DNA of 64,000 nucleotides, taken from the NCBI RefSeq assembly GCF_021018805.1, contig NC_086253.1, positions 11,596,735 to 11,660,734 of the forward strand, given 5' to 3'. The translations under genes were made by a program, and so were the position numbers. The notes beneath the pieces were generated by a model that had not been told where the DNA came from, searched no databases, and saw only the letters and a list, made by a program, of their open reading frames with translations. Below, piece after piece: positions 51,977-63,126 of the stretch (its first letter is position 1; the number at the start of each line of letters is the position of its first letter). The stretch is from Prinia subflava (lineage: Eukaryota; Chordata; Aves; Passeriformes; Cisticolidae).

Positions 51977-53143
51977 TCACATTACTTTGTGCTTCACCTT
52001 CCCAAGTGAGTACGTGACAGACTGGTATAGTTACTCAGCCAGCTTATTTTAAGAAGGTTATTCTCCACGGTTCTCTTTGCTCTGTTTAAAACAGTGAGTA
52101 GTATCTTCATTGTGTGAGGACTATTAAAAAACTTGGCATTGCAACTCTGGGGGACTGGCTGTTCAGACACAGCCTGGCAATTCACACACAGACCCGTGCT
52201 ACTGTTTGGGGTTGGAGTTCTGGAAACCTTGGCTAGAAGTGCTCTCTTTGAAGGCAGCAATGAACTTGAGTGGGAACAAGGTTACATCCCTGCTAGACAC
52301 TTGATAAAGTCCCTTGTTTGTTGTTTGCAGAATGGTTATGTTAATCCTGGCCTTTGGGCAATGCCTGGTGTCTGTAACTGTGAAAAGAATGGTACTGCAG
52401 AGGCAGCACCGCTCAGTGAATTTTAACACTTTTGAACGAGGCCACTTCTGGGAGACAAAGTTAGTCCTGGAGAAATGAGAAAATTTGAAAAATCCAAACC
52501 TAACAAAACCTTCCTCCACAGAAATGCTGTTAGATTTATCTCTGTTCTGTAATGATGAGTGACATAAATGGAAAAGGAAAGTACACACAAAGTAGGGCAT
52601 GCTGGAATGGTACAGGAACGGTGCAGTGGGCAGGAGGTCCTCTTAATCCAGGAAAAGAAAGTTCTGCTGCACCCTTGATGGCTCTGGCAGAAAATTCAAT
52701 ATCCCAAAGGATTCCTACTCTAACCATGAAAAAAAGAGCACAACTCACATGACCTGTTAATCTGCCCATATTAAAACTCCTCAGAAAAAGGTCTTTAAGC
52801 CATTATGCACTGATTTCTTGGTAAGTGGAGAATGTACTGAAGAAGGGATCTGCATGCTTTTGTATTTCAGTTTGGGAGAAGGATGGGTGAAAATCTGCTT
52901 ACAAGAAACAAAAAAACAAAGTCTAGAGCTTTTATATGACATCTCAACACCACACCTGAAGTCTGTCTGTTTGAATTTTCTAGATCAATGCTGTATATTT
53001 TGTGTGTAGAAGCACAAACACATGTGCACCAGTTTCCAGCCACATTAAACACATACAGTATGAAATGTGTAGGGTGACTTTAAAGGGAACAAAGAATGTT
53101 TGTTTATAAAATACTGTATGCTGCAGCAGGCATGGACAGTATA

Positions 53144-53151
53144 TGTACATA
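53144..53151 (+). promoter_or_regulatory. Pumilio-type site in the 3' UTR
   Basis: TGTACATA fits the UGUANAUA Pumilio-binding consensus and lies within the 3' UTR. A match of eight bases can arise by chance in 2.5 kb, so this is only a candidate. Confidence 0.35.
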
Positions 53152-53531
53152 TTTATTCTAACGAAATTTAACAAAATTGCCTTTTCCTTTTCTTTTTCCA
53201 TGTAAAAAGGTTTAAGAGTGTGGTAAACTGTATAGAGAACTTGTTAATGCCAAACTACTGCTTCAAGGTGTCATACAATTTTTTTGACTTTTGGCCCCCT
53301 CCATTAACTTTGCAGCTCAAAAAGTAAAAAAAAAAAAAATTGCTATCAGCTCATATTGGCATTTGCAGCTAGAGATACTGTAAAACATATATTTAGCTTT
53401 TAACATTCTCAAGTAAGATTCTATAGATAACTTATTATAAAGCAGATCTTAGTGCAACCATTTTTTGTTTTTAATTTGAAGTACCTTACTCTGTTACAGC
53501 TTTGGGTACCAAAAAGAACATTTTAAAATTC

Positions 53532-53537
53532 AATAAA
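53532..53537 (+). terminator. internal polyadenylation signal AATAAA
   Basis: An AATAAA hexamer lies about 2.17 kb after the stop codon, in an AT-rich context. It may be used for a slightly shorter transcript end. The stronger candidates are the pair about 330-370 bp downstream. Confidence 0.4.
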
Positions 53538-53861
53538 CAAATATATCTTTGGAGCTTTATAGAACTAATTAAATACCCAACCAAAATACCGTGAAGTAAT
53601 TATAGAGGAAATAACTAGAAACCTTTCAAAGACCAGTATTCCGTTCCTGTTTTTGACAACACTGTTACAGATCGGTTTCCTGGTTTCTTGAATGTATGGA
53701 AAGTTAACATCGTCATTGTGAACGTTTCCAACTTTCTCTTTTTAGTTTGAGCTTTCAGTGGTGTAGAGTAAGTGATGGTAAAGTTGGTAAATCTGATTGT
53801 TTTGAAAGCTGTTGTTCATGGCTGCATTTTTTGTGTTGCACAAATTAGCTAACTGTTGTTG

Positions 53862-53903
53862 AATAAAAATATAAATATGTTAATACCAGCTTTTTCAATA
53901 AAA
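53862..53903 (+). terminator. distal polyadenylation signals (two AATAAA)
   Basis: AATAAA occurs at 53862-53867 and 53898-53903, a close pair typical of a main poly(A) site. The following sequence has no further hexamer for some distance. I take this as the 3' end of PPP2R2C, with cleavage expected 10-30 bp beyond. Confidence 0.65.
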
Positions 53904-54217
53904 CTACAACCAAAAAAGGCATAAATAGATGACTTCAAGGCACAGCTTATTTTAAAGTTAGGCAAGGAGTTTTTTTAGCTCCTTTTACCGAGGAGGAAGA
54001 GTCACAGTGATCAGGACTCGGAGGGCAAGCTGCTGTGGGAACCTCAAGTGTTGTAGCAGGTGGAGGAGGGAACACATGCCATGAGTGGGATTAGGGTGTT
54101 TTGTGAAGAAGAGTGTGGCAGCTTTAGGGGAGCTCAGGTTCAGTCCCAGGATCAGCTTTTTCTTTTGCTCATAACCCAACCTGGCCATTAGGAGGCTTGA
54201 GTTTCCATCTCCTACAG

Positions 54218-54262
54218 ATGGAATCAGAGATGTACAGTGTGAATTGCCAAACAAAGTCACAG
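54218..54262 (+). other. candidate short exon (45 nt) of an unrecognised gene
   Basis: The segment is preceded by an acceptor-like tttccatctcctacag and followed by a donor-like gtaaaa. It starts with ATG and reads MESEMYSVNCQTKSQ in phase 0 at both ends. It would join in frame to the candidate exon at 57214. A second frame, giving roughly DGIRDVQCELPNKVT, is also open. A 45-nt segment bounded this way can occur by chance, so confidence is low. Confidence 0.2.
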
Positions 54263-54825
54263 GTAAAAAAATGGCATTGGTGTTGTCACCAAAACTGTGG
54301 GAAAACCAAAAGCCCTCCAACAACATTTTATTTCTGGCCAAGATGTTGTTGTGGCCAGGATGTGCAACAGAAATCATTTCGTTCACACATAGCCCAGGTG
54401 TGCAGAGAAAGTCGTTCCATGACCCATGGATTTTACCAGATTTTTCACAGACTTTATACAGTTAAGACCCATAGAGGTTCATCGGTTCAATGTTCATTGG
54501 CTCCAAGTTACATAATCCTTGGTATTTTGTTTCCTACTGGATCTGGGTTTCTTCACCTCTGATGTTAATTGGATCCTCACTCCCTGATTTCCTAATCAGT
54601 CTTTTCTGGACTAGGTGTCTCCAGCCATGTCAGGGGCAGCTCTGAGGCAGATGTTTTTTGACATTTGCTGATGGCCGTTGGTGTTCTGCTGGTGGTCCTT
54701 ATCTTTTGGGGTGTCTTTTGGGCTACTCCCACTCTGCTGAGATGTTAACCTGATCAGGCCTTCACCTGGTGGAACAATGCCCTGGAAAGAAACTCTGATT
54801 CCCTTTCCCTGGGGCAAAGGAGAAC

Positions 54826-54893
54826 ATAGGTTGGACTTGATGATAACAAAGGTAACTAGGTTTCCAACTTAGTTCATCCTGTGATTCTGTAAA
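54826..54893 (+). mobile_element. CR1 LINE extreme 3' tail, sense
   Basis: The sequence ataggttggacttgatgata, then aacaaaggtaactaggtttc, then a terminal cctgtgattctgt matches the last part of avian CR1, including the degenerate attctgtgattctgt end repeat. Only the tail is recognisable; the upstream part may extend further but has decayed. Confidence 0.8.
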
Positions 54894-57213
54894 AACTGGC
54901 TAAAGTTATAAAATAAAAATAAAAATTAAACTTGGTATATTTTCCAACAGTGTCATCACTGGCCAGGTTTGAGACCTTCCAACCATGGGAGCACATCAGG
55001 GATGTGGCCAGGCCAGCCTCCCAAATGAGACAGGTACTGGCCCAGGTGACAAACCAGATGCTACCAGCAGAGCAGCATCCTGCTTTCTGCCACCACTCGA
55101 TCTTTACCACAGGGGAAAATAAAATGTAATAATAGAAAACAAAAAAATGCTGGCTTGACACACACCCTCAAGGTAGGAAACCATTCTCTTTCCAGTCTGA
55201 GCTGATGCCTGACTCTCCGTGGTGACCATGGCACTGCCCAGATCTGGGGCAGCTCTCTGGAATCTCAGTCTGAGGCAGCTGATCCTGACTGAGCAGGGCT
55301 GAGAAGCCTCCTGCCCTTCTTACACGAGTTAGACACAGAGAGGCTGAGGCCTTTTTCTGCATGCAGACCAGAATAAATTTGTCTCAGCTGTTACATGAGG
55401 CAGAGTGTGGCTTTGCACAACTCTCCCAGAGCTTACATGCTAATTTTTTTCAGCCCTTTTTAGGCAGACACAGTCAATCCCACTCATTTAGATGGACAAA
55501 TATGACTAGGCACTGAAGAGAGAAATCTCAGCTGAAAATCAACACATCAAGCAATACACTATTTACCTTTCCAGTTTCCCTTTTCATCCCCAAATACCCA
55601 GTAGGAGCAGGAGCCAGATGGCTCACTGGCATGCTTTTGAAATTTTCACACGCATATTTAGTAGCTACATAAGGCAATTTAACCCTTTGTGGCTTGGGGG
55701 CGATACTGGCATGAGCCACCTGCTTGCAGCCAGGAAGTTGTGCTACTTTAAGTCTTTTGGAGCCTTTGGTTGGAGCCTTTGGCTGCCCCAAAGCGAGGGC
55801 AAGTAGAAGGATCGTTTTATATCCAATTTTCAGTAACATTATTATCAATTTGCTCCCACTCCCAATAGGAATTATTTTCCATTTGCAGTGTTGTCAGCAA
55901 ATTGTATTGAGTCTAAAATTAGAGCATAAAGTCTTTTTTGTTCACGTGGCAGAACCAGGATTACTGGAATGGATCTAATTTTAAAGGAATGTGGTATGTT
56001 TTTTAGGCTTTGTGAAACCAATAAATAGTCTGAAAATTCTGTACAGGCCAGCTCTGAAAAGGTTTGCTCTCAGAGTGCACCATTGAAAATTATTTCTTAG
56101 CAGTGAAATTTTATTTTCCTTCTCTCTCAAGTTGGAGGATCAAACTTTTACTCATGTGAAAGTGAACACAACTCTTCAGGCAGTTGTAGATCCTAAATCT
56201 GGCCCATGATACAAAGCAGTTTACATGGGGCACTTGACTGCATAAACTCCTCAGTTCCCTCAGCTCTGAAAGCTACCATGAGTGTGGATCAGCCAGGCAG
56301 GGTACAGATAATTATTTGTGTTGCCATTTGCCAATTGAGGCAGTCATTGAATAAGACAAGATCCTTAAACCAACAATTCCAGTAAGCAGTTATTTCTAGT
56401 TTCATGACAACACTATACATTGTTTTTATCACATGGCTGCTCCAACAAACCCTGCAGCAGTGACATACTGATCAAAATATGCAGGATGGTTTCCTGGACA
56501 GCCACTCCTTGTTTCAAAATTAGTACTAATCATACTACTAATATGCATGTCCCATGCAATAGCCTGATCTAAGCAGGTCAGCTTTAAATACAGGACCGAA
56601 TTCTTCAGCTGACAATAGGTATGTGAATATGGCACTATGACTGTGCTTCAAGGAGAAGAGTGCTTAGCTCAGAGAACTCCAGAAACTCCATCACTTCTTT
56701 GGCTTCATCATCATTTGTCAAACAGGAGAAACAATTTAAGGCAGGGTGGGAGGTGAAATCACCGTAAATTATATATATTTAAAAAAAGGTAACCAAAAGT
56801 GGGATTTCAGTGTCAGATTGGGAGAAAATAGGTTGATATTCTTCCATTCTATACCTGTAATATAAATGCTGCCTAAGCAAGACACCACAGTGTACCCCAC
56901 TGTCAATAACTTCTAACACCCCAGCTCTGGCACATTCTTGGTTTCATTTCCCTTTGGTGAGGCTTGAACACCTCCAGCAGCTCTGCATGATGCTCTGGAC
57001 CAGGCTCCTCCTCACTTTAGTGGGAAGGTGCAGAAAGAAGCAGAGGTTTCCCACAGAAAAGAGAGATCTTATTATTGTGATCTATTTGCAATACAGGAGG
57101 TGATGCTCACAGAAAATTTATGCACATCTTGGACTGCCTTGTGGAAGAGGTGGGGAGGAGAACATTGTTGGTTCAATTATTACCCTCTGACATCTCTGCT
57201 AACACCTTTCCAG

Positions 57214-57329
57214 GATGAACAGCTGCACTCTCTGTTTCTCACAGCTATTGATCTGCAAACCCAGAGAGATGTTTCTGCATCAATTGAGCTCTGTCAACAT
57301 GTTCAAAATATTCTCTGCAACTCGCGCAG
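57214..57329 (+). other. candidate coding exon A of an unrecognised gene (116 nt)
   Basis: The acceptor gctaacacctttccag and the donor gtaaag both fit consensus. The phase 0 frame reads DEQLHSLFLTAIDLQTQRDV, then SASIELCQHVQNILCNSR, and has the composition of an amphipathic helical protein segment. It leaves AG as a split codon. I do not recognise the family. The open frame upstream of the acceptor is probably intron. The plus-strand orientation matches PPP2R2C, but the segment lies 3.3 kb beyond its polyadenylation signals. Confidence 0.4.
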
Positions 57330-57821
57330 GTAAAGACTTACTTTAGCATGAAATGAGAGATAAGCGGCACTATTTTATACCACCTTCCTCCACATAGTTT
57401 GTAAGACTTCCTTTAAAAATACCGGGCTATTTTGGGCTGCTTATATTGTAGCAATATTGTAATATTGCTAATGAGCTTTGAGGAGTCTAGTGCTACTTTT
57501 AAATCTGTATCTCCTAATGAGTTTCTAGAACTGCAAGAAATCTCTCCCTGCCCAATTTATCCCTAAAGTTTTATCAAACCTGTCCCAAAACCACACTCTC
57601 TGAGATCCACTCTTCATTATCAAAGAGCAGAGATGATGATTCTTGCTTGAGAAGGGCAATTGAAGCCTGAGTTTGTCTAAAGAAGGGAACAGAAAGATTT
57701 CCCTTGCTTCCTCTACAGTCAGTCCCCAGTCCTATCCCACACACTCTCCTAGCCTGTTGTGCTGCCTGTTCTGTGTTTTTCCTTCTGCCACATCCTATGA
57801 CTCCCCACTTTTCCCCTCCAG

Positions 57822-57926
57822 CCACACAGAATGGCCAGAACTCAGTAAAACCCTCAGTTATTCCCACCAGTGGACCAAAGCCAGCCCCTCAGGCGGCTGC
57901 AGGAGCAGTTTCTCACCAGCACAAGG
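57822..57926 (+). other. candidate coding exon B of an unrecognised gene (105 nt)
   Basis: A strong acceptor (ccccacttttcccctccag) and a strong donor (gtaagg) bound 105 nt. In the phase that joins exon A, the frame is open and begins by completing Ser, then HTEWPELSKTLSYSHQ. Another frame is also open and looks more protein-like (TQNGQNSVKPSVIPTSGP, then KPAPQAAAGAVSHQHK), but it does not fit exon A's phase directly. Either this is a true exon with one frame used, or it is a decayed or non-coding exon. Confidence 0.35.
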
Positions 57927-58268
57927 GTAAGGGCCCTGTCAGCTCCCCCTCTCCTGGGCTGTCACAGGGGAAAGCCCCATTTGCCAATGTGCTATATTTC
58001 AAGTGGAAGAGCTACAGAATTGAAGAGGTTGTATCTTAGCAACCACAAATGCATTAAGAAAGCAGTTTAACTGTTTAAACCTTCAATTATAAAGCCCACC
58101 ACAAAGAAGCAGCTGTTGTGCACCAGACACAAAGCCTGTGCAGCAATTCCCAGTGAGGGACACAACTGCCCTATGCACATCCACCTGCCAAAGGCACCTG
58201 GGTGAACCTGCTCCCTTCCCTGCACAAATGAGAGGGTGCCCACACCCACCTCCTATGCTCTCCTGCAG

Positions 58269-58338
58269 GAAGAAGAGGGAAGAAAAGACATCTTTTTGCA
58301 GAGAAACCCTGCTTTGTATATTAATCTTATGCCCATAG
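58269..58338 (+). other. candidate terminal exon C of an unrecognised gene
   Basis: The acceptor cctatgctctcctgcag precedes the segment. In the phase left by exon B it reads GKKREEKTSFCRETLL, then CILILCP, and stops at TAG (58336-58338). In the phase 0 frame the same segment is open further, to TGA at 58392-58394, and contains RNPALYINLMPIGPKQDLQN. No protein family is recognised for either frame. Confidence 0.3.
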
Positions 58339-58394
58339 GACCAAAGCAAGATCTTCAAAACTTTCCAAGGCGAAATAAAGGAGTTCCACAATGA

Positions 58395-61300
58395 AAACTC
58401 AGAGTGGAATAGGCAGAAGGCTGTGATCACTTCACAAGAGTTGCTGGGATACAGGATGTATACCCTGCTTAGAATTCCAACTTTTTTTTCCCTTCCTGGG
58501 TAGTACCTTAATTGTCAGTCCTCAGATACATGTTTCCCCCAGTTCTTTTCTTCCAAGTATTGGTACAACTGGAGTCAGGCCTCTCTCTGCTTTATGTGGA
58601 CACCCCATACAACAGCTGTTTCAGGTTTTTCACACCTGCAGCAAATCCAGATTTCATCCTTGACCTGACAAAATTATAACAAAAACAACAGGGCATCTGC
58701 AGAAGTTAGTTTAGACAATTCACCATTTTCTGCCTCAAAAAAAATTCTCGCCAGTATTTCGATCACATTCTGTTCTATTCTAAACTGTTCTCAATGGCCT
58801 GATCCCAGCTGTGTGATGACACACAGGGATGAACCCCACTGTCCTGCAAAGGGAGCTCAAGGGCTGTTTTTAATCCTTCCTAAAGGAGCTGCCTCAGAAG
58901 AAGATGCAGTAGAGGCGGTGCAGAGTCCCTCATACACAGACTGAAAACATTGTGCACAGAAATGTAGGGCCTAACCCATGAACACAGTGCATAACCAGCC
59001 TCTGAGGGGAGCAGGAGCACATCGTGGCTCCTCCAAGGGCAGGTCTTTGCACAGCCCACAGACTTGATGGGACAGGAAAGGTGGCAGCCCTTGTCTTTCT
59101 CGCTCTTGCTTCATTAATTCACTATTCTGGAGAAACTTAATATCATAGATAAAGCAAGTAAGAAATTCTGCCAGGGCCACCACCAGCCCCAAAGAGGGCC
59201 CATGCTAATGAGGACTGTGATATAAGGCACAGGCATATATTCAGTGTATCCATCTGCACTTAAAGACTGTGCACGTCTAAGCTTAGACATAAGAGCTGCC
59301 CTGGGCTAGAGAAACTTCAGGCTATAGGATTGAAGCACTCCATGGAGATTCACTTTTTAAACAACGATTAAAGATCAATTGAACTGTTACTAGAAGCAGT
59401 ATTAGGAGAGATTTATTAATGATCCATTTATAACTCTAGGAAAGCATCTTCTGTAAAGAGAAAACTGAAAAATCCATTTATTGCAAAACCAATTGCTGGG
59501 CTCATAATCTGTCTGTCACCGTGGTGCAAGGGCACACATGGGGAGAGTGTCAGCCATGGACTGCCTTCAGTGAGCAGGTTGGTAAATTCCTGCCAGTATG
59601 TGCTTTGAACAAAATTAAAATTTAAAAAACCCCACAAAAACCCAACAAAACAAAGGAAATCAAATCAAAACAAAACAAACAAAAACAGAAATAAAAAACA
59701 ACCAACCAAACCAATAAAACCCCTGAATTGTTTTGCATTGCATCTTTAGGACTGAATATGTTTTGATCTTGAAGGATTTTTTTTAAGAGATTGTTCTTAG
59801 AATATTCAGACAGTGATATCCATCCTGACCCTCAGATGGCAGCTTTGGCTTTGATTCTAGACAAAATCTTGATCAGAACTTGGTCTGTAGACTACTTCCA
59901 AAGCATCTAAGCCCTATTAAAATAACATTGCCATTACCTAATTAATTGTTTGAAGTTATTTTCAGTGATTGTTTATTGAAGTTGTAGTTTGTCACCTGAG
60001 GCAACAGCATGGCTTGTTGTCGTGGAAACCTCTCTGCTGTCACCACCGATGAATAGGGAGGGAGGAACGGGAAAGGAACTTCAGAGGAGATGCTTTGTTG
60101 AAATGCCTTGGTCTTTAAAGTGACAAAATTATTTCAGATAAAGACAGGCCATGCTGAGATCGACACAAACTGATTCCCAGGATATTACGGGTTCTGTGGG
60201 CTTGGTTCAAGCCCTTTCTAATTTAGCATGACCCAGCTCCTGCTGTCAGGCACTGCTGTCTCCCGCGGTTAACAGCAACGTTTACAGGGCCCTTTCTTTT
60301 GCCAAACTTGCTGTTATTGCACAAAAATCCAGCCATCTACAAAAACAGAAAAAAACATCTCTAGCAACCTGCTGTCATCTACCATTTTGATTTGTAAAAG
60401 ATGAAAAACCAGTATCCCAGAGGTTTTTTTATTGGTCTATACCTGGTATGTGATCTTGCCATAAGTTTTCCACATTCCCAAATCCTTTGTTAACTACAGT
60501 CCATGGGTATCTCAAGCAAGAATTGCAGTTAGAATTTCCCTTAAATCAGCATGGTGCCTACCTAAGTTTTTATTAAACTGTGCCACAGCTTCTGTCTTTC
60601 TTGTTGTGCAGATAACAGAGAGTCAATAAAAAGGTTTAAGCTCTTATAAACCGTGATTTTTTTTTTTCATCTGATACATGAAGATGCAGGGAAAACCAGG
60701 GTTTCCACCAGCAGCATCAGCAGGACTGTGTTTTGTCACTACTCACTTTACTACAGAACCAGACAATGCAGACTGATGCTGACAGGCTTATTTTTTAGAT
60801 CTTAGAGACAGGAATGTTCTCAAAACCTGCTGAGCTGCAAATCGGCTAGGCTGCACTTTCCCTAAGTTTGCCATGCACTGTTTCATATGCTGTTCATTTA
60901 TCATTGTGCAGTTTTTTATCACACAGAAATATGGATCTTTTCCCCCCCTTTTCATAGTCTTGGATTGCAGGCACACTCCACAGTGATGCCTTTGCTTTTG
61001 TTTAACTTCGTTTGTATCTGGCAGGCAATCAGCTTCACAAATGGTTATCTATTTTTCATAAGAGGGTTTTTTTCTAACTGCATTTCCTCTTCGAAATGGA
61101 GTAAAACCAGCCCCTGATTCTTTTGTTCCTTGGCGGTGCCCTCTGGAGACAGCGGCAGAGGGAGCAGAGCGCAGCGTGAGCCTGGAGTGCCACCTGATGG
61201 CACGGGAGGGACAGCGCCAGGTGAGGGCTCTGCCAGCCGGGGACACCTGCCCTCTGCCAAACCAGCAGCGCCACTTGCTTGCCAAGAGTCCTGAGCAGAC

Positions 61301-61743
61301 AAAGCAAACAGTACAGAGAGGCTCCAGCAGAGATGTGCCCTCTCTGGAGGTTAATGCCCCTGCGTGAGGGCACAACCTCCTGGATGCCCGAGGACTGAGC
61401 CTTCCTACTTTTTAAAGAACATACTGAAAAAGTGTAACTCAGAAACAAGTGGGTGACACACTGTGATCCTTCTGGCATCTGACATCAAACTCCAGACGAG
61501 AACTGAACCTCTGCAAATAATTAATACTGGAAATGTGAATTGATAATTACCTTTGTACATCATTCACTGACGTCTCTGTAAAGCCAAGGCAGATGTCACT
61601 AACGCCAAGTAATCCAGCCTCACGACAAACAAAATGCCAACCAAATGAAGGTACAAACCTGGCAGTGAAATGAAAGGATTTTAAGTGAAGTTTAGATTTT
61701 AGCCTATACAAACCACTTTTTTGTAAAACTCCATTTGTTTTTC
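58395..61743. other. intergenic sequence, no gene recognised
   Basis: This is mostly AT-rich unique sequence with an A-rich tract (59611-59722). A GC-richer patch at about 61120-61380 contains a splice-donor-like gcgccag/gtgagg, but no convincing exon. Overlapping open frames on both strands of that patch are shadows of composition. Confidence 0.65.
59611..59722. repeat. A-rich (AAAC/AACC) simple repeat
   Basis: About 110 bp of AAAC, AACC and AAAT units, similar in type to the tract at 47213-47310. It may be a decayed retroposon tail or simple slippage; no element body is recognised on its 5' side. Confidence 0.8.
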
Positions 61744-61804
61744 TAAAATGTACACCAACAGGTGTAAAATGTACACCAACAGATTCTAAAACGTACACCA
61801 ACAG
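61744..61804. repeat. three-copy tandem repeat (about 21 bp)
   Basis: TAAAATGTACACCAACAG occurs at 61744-61761 and 61765-61782, and as TAAAACGTACACCAACAG at 61787-61804. The periods are 21 and 22 bp. It explains the repeated GVHF-like phrases in the minus-strand frames here. No function is evident. Confidence 0.9.
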
Positions 61805-62199
61805 ATTCATGAACAAGGTTAAGAGAAATATCACCTGACATGAGAGTGTGAATAAAATCAGATGCACTGGCAACACCAAAGAAACTCAGCTGGAGATAAA
61901 GCAACTGTGTCACGAGCTGTGGAGTGTTGCCCTGTGCCTTGGTGGAGCTGCAGAGGAAGCAAGGGAGTGTTTTGTGGCAGAAAACAGTGTACCCCCAGGG
62001 CTCCAGAGCTGGCACAGCCAGAGCTCACAGTGTGATTTACATTTCCACCTGGATTGAACTGCCAGAACTCACACAAAACCTTCTCTCCCAGGCTGAAGTG
62101 CTGTTTCTGACAAACTGTAATGATGGGTCATTCACAGTCTCTGCCCAGGGCACACCTCAGGCTACAAGCTGGGTGTTAAATGAGATAAGAAAGAAAAGG

Positions 62200-62797
62200 C
62201 AAACCCCATGAGGCAGGGTGGTGTCTCTTTTTCTCCACACCAATGACTCAGCTGTGATAACTCCTCTCTTGGGAAGCACCAGAAGGGGCCCACCCATCCT
62301 GAGGGGTTATCTCTGCTCATGGGCCATCTTGGACTCAATGGCACCAGCAGAATAGGCAGCTGCAAGACTTAGACCATCAAGGACCTCCAAATATGCCCTG
62401 ACTCACAGTATTGTATCATTCCCTTGTGAAACTCCGTGCCCAGGGGGAGGTTCTGAGCATTACCCCTGAACCTGAGCAGATACAACCGGGGACTTTGGAC
62501 ATTACCACAGCCACCTGGACGGATCTAGAGGAGGACCAGAGCTTCCACAGGACCACCTCTTTTGACTGCAACCATCACTTCAATAGGACAACAACCACCA
62601 CTTGATAGGACTGTGACCACTACCCTGACCCACAGGGTGCCAGGCTGTACTCTGATTTTGTGGCTTTAAGCCAGTTTTCTTTGTATCATTGCATTTATTG
62701 TAATCTTTCTGTTAAATTGTTACTCCAACCTGAAATCTCTCTGAAGGTAATTGAGTAGGGTTCATTTCTCCTGCTGGTTTACTTTCATACCAGCACA
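62200..62797 (+). mobile_element. probable endogenous retrovirus LTR (class I-like), sense
   Basis: The 3' part reads like an avian LTR R/U5 region: ctttaagccagttttctttg, tatcattgcatttattgtaa, tgttaaattgttactccaac, ctgaaatctctctgaaggta, gtttactttcataccagcac, ending in CA near 62797. Immediately after it, tcttttggctcgtgatatgc resembles a decayed primer-binding site for tRNA-Pro (canonical ttgggggctcgtccgg type). The 5' boundary is a guess; no gag, pol or env reading was found after it. The element looks non-functional. Confidence 0.5.
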
Positions 62798-63126
62798 TCT
62801 TTTGGCTCGTGATATGCGTCGTGAGAGAGAAATTGGAATTACAGTTTTGTTTTAAACCATTTGCATATTGGGATACAAGACTCCCTGATCATCATGATGC
62901 TTAATGTACTCACGTGGGTGTTGTGCTTTACCCTATACATATTTCTGCATGTGGGGAAATATTTACCCATCGTGATGCTCTTCTTAAGATCAGAGGAGAA
63001 ATCAAAATTGCTTTGTTAATATACTATGTTTAGGCATGATAACATCAGAAGCAGTAAATTTAATTTGGAATGTATTTTCAGTTTTGTTCGCCTGTCCTAG
63101 TCTGGGCTGATACTTCTGGGACTGCC
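62798..63126. other. sequence between the LTR-like segment and the PRPF18 retrocopy
   Basis: About 330 bp start with the primer-binding-site-like stretch. The rest could be a retroviral leader remnant, host sequence or the 5' UTR of the PRPF18 copy. No coding potential was seen. The junction of the retrocopy cannot be set from the sequence alone. Confidence 0.5.

Larger units (their letters stand above)
51358..53920 (+). other. PPP2R2C: PPP2R2C 3' untranslated region
   Basis: About 2.56 kb follow the stop before the last clustered polyadenylation signals (53862 and 53898). The length is plausible for vertebrate PPP2R2C. Contents are an AU-rich element at 51956, a Pumilio-type site at 53144, a T run near 51773 and an A run near 53326. 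Open frames on both strands here (up to 133 codons) look random. The cleavage site is inferred, not seen. Confidence 0.75.
53921..57213. other. intergenic sequence downstream of PPP2R2C
   Basis: There is no recognised gene on either strand. The interval contains one short splice-bounded ATG segment (54218-54262), a CR1 tail (about 54826-54893) and AT-rich unique sequence. Open frames of up to 133 codons lack coding character. Confidence 0.7.
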
